A DNA stretch of 9,977 nt from Thermoanaerobaculia bacterium (GTDB lineage: Bacteria > Acidobacteriota > Thermoanaerobaculia > UBA5066), in assembly GCA_023717585.1 (NCBI GenBank), contig JAMQPJ010000052.1:1-9977 (forward strand), given 5' to 3'. Below, in pieces: positions 6,194 to 9,977 of this stretch. The notes beneath the pieces were generated by a model that searched no databases, was not told the origin of the DNA, and saw nothing but the letters and a program-made list of their open reading frames with translations. Made by a program: the position numbers and the translations under genes. Each line of letters opens with the position of its first letter. Position 1 is the first letter of the stretch.

Positions 6194-7510
6194 ATGCGTT
6201 GCGTCTATGGCGCGCTCGCAATGCTGCTCGTCGGGCTTTCCCTGCGAGTCAGCGCCTCGGAGAACCTCGTCAAGAACGGATCTTTCGACCGGGACATCGA
6301 AGGTTGGAATGCTCTCGGCGATGGCCCTGGGCACAGACCTTATCCAGGCAAAGTCACATGGTCGTCCCTCGATGCTGGCGCGCGATCGTCTTCCGGCTCG
6401 ATGGAGCTGCGAACGTCAGCCGTTGATTCCCGAGATCGGTTTGACGTCATGCGCTGCATTCCTCTGCCATCCTCCGCTAAATGGGTCCGCTTCGGGGGAC
6501 GGATCCGGGTACCGTCAGGCCAGCCGGTCGCGGGCGCCGCATTTCTCCATCTAGAGTTTTCAACCGAGGCCGACTGCTCGAATCAGTCAGGACGACAGAG
6601 CAGCCTCGGGGGCATCTCTAACTTCGATGGCTGGTCGAAGCGGGAGGAAGTCTGGCCAGTGCCTAGCAATTCGAATGCGGCTCGGTTTATCGCAGCCGTT
6701 TTCAAAAAGTACGAATGGCAGGAGGGAGCCCAGACAGATGATTTGGACGACGGCGAGGAGTTCCTCGCCTTCTTCGATGATCTCTTCTTAATTCCGGCGA
6801 CGGAGCCAAAAGGACCGAAGGAGCCACCGCCCCAACGCACAGCCTTCTTCGACGCTGAGTCTTCGCGTGGCACACCGACTTTGCAACGGCACGGCAAGGA
6901 CGTGGTCGCAGCCCCGAAGCTTCAGCTCAAGGTGACGGGAGAGAGTACGAACGGGAAGAAGGGCGTTCCGGAGATTCTCAGTCGGGCAAACATTGGCCTT
7001 GACGTCGCACTGGTCGTCCCGCGGGACGCGGACGGGGACCTTACCTACCCGGTGCAGGAGCTCGCAGCTGCAGCATCGAATAACAGTTTCAATTGGGGAC
7101 GTCGCCCGACGTTGGAGCTGGCCGTTTACCGTAGGGGTGATCCCGAGAGACGATTGATTCAAGTCCGGTTGGACGAGTCCAGCTCCGGAATCTGGGATTC
7201 GGCTTCACACGCCGGTCTTTCAGTACACATTGTCGCGGATCGAAACAGTCGTCTGAAGGCGATCAGGACCGCCTTGAATTGCCTGCGTCGAGGTCTGCCG
7301 AAGCCTGAAAGGGAGCCAACGGACGAGGAGCTGCTGAATGCACCGCTTTCTCCCTATATGGAGGAGAACGCACGCGGCGACTTCGAGATTGTGGCTCGCT
7401 ACGAGGCCCTGGAGGCCGGGTTCTGGCATGACCCGGTCCTGTCGGAACCGTTCAGAATAAGAATCGTGCAGGGACCGCCTCCATGCCCGGAGAAGCTCGG
7501 GGGCCAATGA
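6194..7510 (+). CDS. Secreted protein of unknown function with galactose-binding-like N-terminal domain
   Basis: A 438-residue protein I do not recognise as a whole. It begins with a Sec signal peptide: one Arg, a hydrophobic stretch at residues 4-17, and a likely signal peptidase I site near VSAS at 19-22. Mature residues 24-199 start NLVKNGSFDRDIEGW and end FFDDLFL (193-199), the usual opening and closing of galactose-binding-like or CBM4/9-type jelly-roll domains. A Pro/Lys-rich linker (about 200-213) leads to a C-terminal region (about 243-430) that alternates beta-like segments (LQLKVTG, LDVALVVP, LELAVYRR) with a Pro/Glu-rich stretch; no motif was found in it. Two 60-base lines of this gene are 57-58% G+C against 68% in a proS line, and A/T-ending codons are common, so it may have been acquired. 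It sits 50 bases after proS. No catalytic residues are evident, so binding rather than catalysis is the cautious guess. Confidence 0.75.
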   Translation: MRCVYGALAMLLVGLSLRVSASENLVKNGSFDRDIEGWNALGDGPGHRPYPGKVTWSSLDAGARSSSGSMELRTSAVDSRDRFDVMRCIPLPSSAKWVRFGGRIRVPSGQPVAGAAFLHLEFSTEADCSNQSGRQSSLGGISNFDGWSKREEVWPVPSNSNAARFIAAVFKKYEWQEGAQTDDLDDGEEFLAFFDDLFLIPATEPKGPKEPPPQRTAFFDAESSRGTPTLQRHGKDVVAAPKLQLKVTGESTNGKKGVPEILSRANIGLDVALVVPRDADGDLTYPVQELAAAASNNSFNWGRRPTLELAVYRRGDPERRLIQVRLDESSSGIWDSASHAGLSVHIVADRNSRLKAIRTALNCLRRGLPKPEREPTDEELLNAPLSPYMEENARGDFEIVARYEALEAGFWHDPVLSEPFRIRIVQGPPPCPEKLGGQ

Positions 7511-7519
7511 GGCATTAAG

Positions 7520-7559
7520 TCATCCGCGCCATCATGGCGGGTGTGAAGACGCCGGATGA
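7520..7559. repeat. Nested inverted repeats upstream of vapB (possible operator or terminator)
   Basis: TCATCCG (7520-7526) is repeated inverted as CGGATGA (7553-7559). Immediately inside the left arm is CGCCATCATGGCG (7527-7539), a perfect 6-bp inverted repeat around one C. A weaker pair, ATGAT and ATCAT, lies at 7556-7573. The block fills the gap between the secreted-protein stop and the vapB ribosome-binding site. VapB proteins commonly bind inverted repeats ahead of their own operon, so an autoregulatory operator is plausible. A terminator for the upstream gene is the alternative, but there is no T-run after the arms. Confidence 0.4.
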
Positions 7560-7583
7560 TTGTGTGAGATCATGTGTAGACGT

Positions 7584-7589
7584 GGAGGT
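7584..7589 (+). promoter_or_regulatory. Shine-Dalgarno site for vapB
   Basis: GGAGGT ends 5 bases before the GTG at 7595. It decides the vapB start and is stronger than anything in front of vapC, as expected where antitoxin must be made in excess over toxin. Confidence 0.7.
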
Positions 7590-7594
7590 CAAAC

Positions 7595-7795
7595 GTGCCT
7601 ACGAACCTCGCGATCGACGACGGCCTCCTCGCTGAGGCGCTGAAGCTCGGCGGCCTCAAGACGAAGAGGGAAACGGTCAATCAGGCGCTCGAGGACTTCA
7701 TCCGCTCCCGGAAGCGGCGGAGCGCACTGAAGCATCTCGGAACGATTCAGTTCGCTCCGCGTTGGAGCTACAAGGCGGATCGCCAGCGCCGGTGA
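7595..7795 (+). CDS. vapB: VapB-type antitoxin
   Basis: A 66-residue protein matching the short VapB antitoxin family. The N-terminal half has the DNA-binding pattern of this family: a short strand (TNLAID), a helix (GLLAEALKLGG), then LKTKRETVNQALEDFIRSRK at about 21-40. The C-terminal half (GTIQF near 49-53, then WSYKADRQR) matches the part of VapB that occupies the VapC active site. Its expected role is to bind and neutralise the downstream toxin and, with it, repress the operon. GTG start behind GGAGGT. Its TGA overlaps the vapC GTG in GTGA (7792-7795), the normal antitoxin-first arrangement. Operator-like inverted repeats lie just upstream. Confidence 0.85.
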   Translation: MPTNLAIDDGLLAEALKLGGLKTKRETVNQALEDFIRSRKRRSALKHLGTIQFAPRWSYKADRQRR

Positions 7796-8205
7796 TTGCC
7801 CTCGACACATCGCTGCTTTCGGCGGTCTTCCGCCGGCGGAGGCCGTCGACGGGATCGGAGCCGGGGGAAGCTGCGTTTTTTCGGCACCTCGTGGAGTCAG
7901 ACGAGCCCATGTTCGTCCCGGGGATCGTCCTGCAGGAGCTCTTGTCGGGAACACGCTCGGCTGCGCAGCGCCGCCGCCTGGAAGAGATCCTCGAGGGCTT
8001 CGAAGTGCGGACCGCATCGGTCGAAGACCATCGGCTGGCAGCCACGATCCGTGACGACTGCCGCCGGAGCGGCATTGCGACCGCCGCGATCGACTGTCTC
8101 ATCACGGCTCAGGCCATTCGCGCCGACGCTCACCTCTTCACGCTCGACCGGGACTTCGATCGCATCGCGGCGATCTCGAATCTGCGCTTGCTGAGGGAGC
8201 CGTGA
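7792..8205 (+). CDS. vapC: VapC-type toxin, PIN-domain ribonuclease
   Basis: A 137-residue PIN-domain protein of normal VapC length. The acidic metal-binding residues are in place: Asp5 in IALDTS, Glu49 in LQELLSG, Asp101 in AIDCLI and Asp119 in TLDRDFD. VapC toxins are Mg-dependent endoribonucleases that usually cut tRNA or rRNA loops and stop translation until VapB is restored; the target here is unknown. The frame is open 30 bases further up to a TTG at 7762, but GTG at 7792 gives the normal start just ahead of the first beta-strand and overlaps the vapB stop by four bases. There is no clear Shine-Dalgarno site, so translation is probably coupled to vapB. The catalytic set is intact and no frameshift is seen, so the toxin is likely functional. 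Its own TGA overlaps the start of the metallo-hydrolase. Confidence 0.88.
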   Translation: MIALDTSLLSAVFRRRRPSTGSEPGEAAFFRHLVESDEPMFVPGIVLQELLSGTRSAAQRRRLEEILEGFEVRTASVEDHRLAATIRDDCRRSGIATAAIDCLITAQAIRADAHLFTLDRDFDRIAAISNLRLLREP

Positions 8206-9044
8206 CGGCCAGCGCCTCTTCGCTCACGGAGAATCGCCTTTCCGAGGCCGTCTCGGTCTTCACGTACGGCGGGGAGACTCTCGCGACGAGCTACGGGGCG
8301 AACGCGGTGGCGTTCTTCGGCGAGGGCGCGATCGTTCTCGTGGACCCCTTCGTGTCGCACGTGCAGGCAGCCGAGCTCGACGCGCTCCTCCGTGCGCGCA
8401 CCGCTGCTCCCGTGACGCACGTCGTTCTCACGCACCACCACACGGATCACGCGCTCGGCGCGGGTTATTTCGCCGCGAAGGGCGCCGAGGTCGTCGCGCA
8501 CGAACTGGCGGCGGCGCGGATGGCGAAAGAGCATCCCGGTCTCATCGCCGAGCGCCGGCGAATCCCCGAGGTCGCGCACCTGTTCGAGGCGGCGAGACCG
8601 TACGTCCCCTCGCGGATCGTCTTCGGCACGTTTCTCCTCGAGGCGGGAGGCCTTCGGCTGGACGTCTTCCATCCCGGCCACGCCCACACGCCCGGGGACC
8701 TCTGTGTGTACGCCGCCTCTCTGGGGATTCTCGTGTCGGGAGACCTCGTCTCGACGAACTATCACCCGAACCTCGAGGACGCGGACGTCGCCGGGTGGCG
8801 GGCGGCGCTCGAAGCGCTCAGAGGAATCCCGTTCCGGACGCTCGTTCCGGGCCACGGCCCCGCGGGAGGCCGCGAGGCCGTGGAGGACCAGCTTCGTTAC
8901 CTCGACCGGACGCGGAACATCGTGTCGGAAACGCCGAAGTCCGCCGGTGAGGACGAAGTCCTTTCCGCTCTGGCGCGTGCCTTCCCGGAGTTTCGATTGA
9001 GAATCGTACTTCCGGCGCTCGTCGACCGCATTCGCGGAACCTAG
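8202..9044 (+). CDS. MBL-fold metallo-hydrolase
   Basis: A 280-residue member of the metallo-beta-lactamase fold superfamily, without a signal peptide and so probably cytoplasmic. The metal ligands are all present: HHHTDH at 78-83 (HxHxDH), His160 in GHAHTPGD, Asp181 in VSGDL and His218 in VPGHGP. VDPF (47-50) forms the typical early loop. This set is expected to bind two zinc ions and hydrolyse an ester, thioester, lactam or lactone. The spacing resembles the broad glyoxalase II/quinoprotein-relay-like group, but the substrate cannot be named. GTG at 8202 is the only reasonable start: no other ATG, GTG or TTG occurs in frame before the first core strands. AGGGAG at 8194-8199 lies only 2 bases upstream, an unusually short gap. 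The start overlaps the vapC stop (GTGA, 8202-8205). Base composition is like the core genes, so it probably belongs to the host backbone, with vapBC inserted next to it. Confidence 0.88.
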   Translation: MTASASSLTENRLSEAVSVFTYGGETLATSYGANAVAFFGEGAIVLVDPFVSHVQAAELDALLRARTAAPVTHVVLTHHHTDHALGAGYFAAKGAEVVAHELAAARMAKEHPGLIAERRRIPEVAHLFEAARPYVPSRIVFGTFLLEAGGLRLDVFHPGHAHTPGDLCVYAASLGILVSGDLVSTNYHPNLEDADVAGWRAALEALRGIPFRTLVPGHGPAGGREAVEDQLRYLDRTRNIVSETPKSAGEDEVLSALARAFPEFRLRIVLPALVDRIRGT

Positions 9045-9081
9045 AGCGTCCGCATCATGAGGGCCCGGACAGGTGGAGTTC

Positions 9082-9087
9082 TAGAAT
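9082..9087 (+). promoter_or_regulatory. Candidate -10 box (TAGAAT) of the malic enzyme gene
   Basis: TAGAAT matches the sigma-70 -10 consensus TATAAT at five of six positions and lies 30 bases before the TTG start. The expected leader of about 24 bases would include the AAAGGAG site. No convincing -35 element is visible. A weak hairpin (GTCCG 9048-9052 with CGGAC 9066-9070) lies between the hydrolase stop and this box. Confidence 0.45.
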
Positions 9088-9103
9088 CCTCGCCGGATTG
9101 ACG

Positions 9104-9110
9104 AAAGGAG
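9104..9110 (+). promoter_or_regulatory. Shine-Dalgarno site for the malic enzyme
   Basis: AAAGGAG ends 7 bases before the TTG at 9118. It supports TTG as the start codon; a nearby GTG at 9114 is in another frame. Confidence 0.75.
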
Positions 9111-9117
9111 TACGTGC

Positions 9118-9977
9118 TTGAGCTTCACGAAACAAGACGCCCTCGACTATCACTCGATGGGTCGCAAAGGAAAGCTGGAGGTCGTCCCCTGCAAGCCGTG
9201 CGCGACGTCGCACGACCTCTCTCTCGCCTACTCGCCCGGCGTTGCCGAGCCTTGCCTCGAGATCGCGCGGGACGCCGAGCTCGTCTACGAGTACACCGGA
9301 AAGGGGAATCGCGTCGCGGTCATCTCGAACGGCACGGCCGTGCTCGGGTTGGGCGACATCGGCCCGCTCGGCAGCAAACCCGTCATGGAAGGAAAGGCCG
9401 TCCTCTTCAAGAGGTTCGCCGACATCGACGTATTCGACATCGAAGTCGACGAAAAGGACCCCGACAAGTTCGTCGAGTGCGTCGCCCGCCTCGAGCCCAC
9501 GTTCGGCGGAATCAACCTCGAGGACATCAAGGCGCCGGAGTGCTTCTACATCGAGGAGAAGCTCAAGGCGCGGATGAAGATCCCCGTTTTCCACGACGAT
9601 CAGCACGGAAGCGCGATCATCTCCGCCGCGGCCTTCCTGAACGCGCTCGAGCTGACCGGCAAGAAGCTAGAAGACGTGAAGGTCGTCTTCGCAGGCGCGG
9701 GCGCGGCGGCCGTCGCCTGCGCGAACCTCTACATCACGTACGGCGTGCGCCTCGAGAACATCCTCATGGTCGACCGGACCGGCGTGATCTGGAAGGGCCG
9801 GAAGGAGAACATGAACCCGTACAAGGAGCGCTTCGCCCGCGACACGAAGAAGCGCACGGTCGCCGAGGCTCTCGAGGGCGCGGACGCCTTCGTCGGCGTG
9901 TCCGCCGCGAAGCTCATCAACGCGGACATGATCAAGAGAATGGCGAAGGATCCGATCATCTTCGCCCTGGCGAACCC
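9118..9977 (+). CDS. maeB: NADP-type malic enzyme, N-terminal part (runs off the window)
   Basis: The frame from TTG 9118 is open to the window end, giving 286 complete residues. Malic enzyme oxidatively decarboxylates malate to pyruvate and CO2 while reducing NAD(P). Visible features: GKLEVVPCKPCATSHDLSLAYSPGVA, split here as KPCATSHDLSLAYSPG (26-41) with catalytic Tyr38, Lys93 in MEGKAV, the metal-binding Glu135-Asp136 in INLEDI and Asp160 in FHDDQHG, and the Rossmann loop GAGAAA (193-198). A second typical segment, DRTGVIWKGR, follows near 219-228. The N-terminus closely follows the long MaeB form (about 750-760 residues), which carries a C-terminal phosphate-acetyltransferase-like domain; that part would lie beyond the window. 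The start is unambiguous thanks to AAAGGAG. It is separated from the hydrolase by 73 bases and has its own candidate promoter. The gene is complete as far as seen, with no frameshift. Confidence 0.95.
   Translation, partial: MSFTKQDALDYHSMGRKGKLEVVPCKPCATSHDLSLAYSPGVAEPCLEIARDAELVYEYTGKGNRVAVISNGTAVLGLGDIGPLGSKPVMEGKAVLFKRFADIDVFDIEVDEKDPDKFVECVARLEPTFGGINLEDIKAPECFYIEEKLKARMKIPVFHDDQHGSAIISAAAFLNALELTGKKLEDVKVVFAGAGAAAVACANLYITYGVRLENILMVDRTGVIWKGRKENMNPYKERFARDTKKRTVAEALEGADAFVGVSAAKLINADMIKRMAKDPIIFALAN

Noticed and set aside
4986..6221. A 411-codon minus-strand open frame opposite proS
   Set aside because: It is a mirror of proS codon bias, rich in Arg, Asp, Glu and His, with no motif.
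7762..7791. TTG at 7762 as the vapC start
   Set aside because: It would add ten residues with no family counterpart. GTG at 7792 overlaps the vapB stop in the usual way and sits just before the first conserved strand.
8130..8855. Minus-strand open frame opposite the metallo-hydrolase
   Set aside because: The plus strand encodes a complete set of MBL metal ligands; the antisense product is Arg/Glu/Val-rich without motifs.
9048..9070. Hairpin GTCCG/CGGAC after the hydrolase as a terminator
   Set aside because: Only a 5-bp stem with a 13-base loop and no T-run; too weak to call.
1..9977. CRISPR arrays, tRNA or rRNA genes, insertion sequences and att sites
   Set aside because: No regularly spaced direct repeats, cloverleaf-like segments, transposase or integrase motifs, or flanking target duplications were seen on either strand. 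Intergenic gaps are all under 100 bases.

Overview
This is a high-GC bacterial chromosome segment (about 68% G+C in core genes by sampling, strong G/C bias at third codon positions). It reads as ordinary core and metabolic genes with a small accessory patch in the middle. The set of a zinc-ribbon/TPR protein, a bacterial-type ProRS and a MaeB-type malic enzyme, together with long antisense open frames, would suit Acidobacteriota or another high-GC phylum such as Myxococcota or Gemmatimonadota. I cannot assign it further, and no phylogenetic marker was compared.

Layout. 1-141 is the C-terminus of a hydrophobic membrane protein. 194-2928 is a two-gene unit: a 3-hydroxybutyryl-CoA dehydrogenase whose stop overlaps the start of a cytoplasmic zinc-ribbon/TPR protein. 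It converges on a minus-strand class I aminotransferase (2955-4271), with a small hairpin between the two stops. The aminotransferase is divergent from proS (4362-6143) across a 90-base region holding both promoters.

The accessory patch follows: a secreted protein of unknown function with a galactose-binding-like N-terminal domain (6194-7510) and visibly lower G+C, an 84-base spacer with nested inverted repeats, and a vapBC toxin-antitoxin pair (7595-8205). The toxin stop overlaps the start of an MBL-fold metallo-hydrolase (8202-9044), so vapB, vapC and the hydrolase form one overlapping unit. The window ends inside a malic enzyme gene (9118 onward) that starts at TTG behind a strong ribosome-binding site.

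Most notable are three things. First, -10-like TANNNT boxes lie 7-9 bases before the start codons of three genes that lack a Shine-Dalgarno sequence, which suggests leaderless transcripts. Second, ProRS appears to have Asn in place of the usual editing-domain lysine. Third, the toxin-antitoxin pair is fused by overlap to an enzyme gene. No CRISPR array, tRNA, rRNA, transposase or clearly new multi-gene system was seen. No gene-free stretch exceeds 100 bases.
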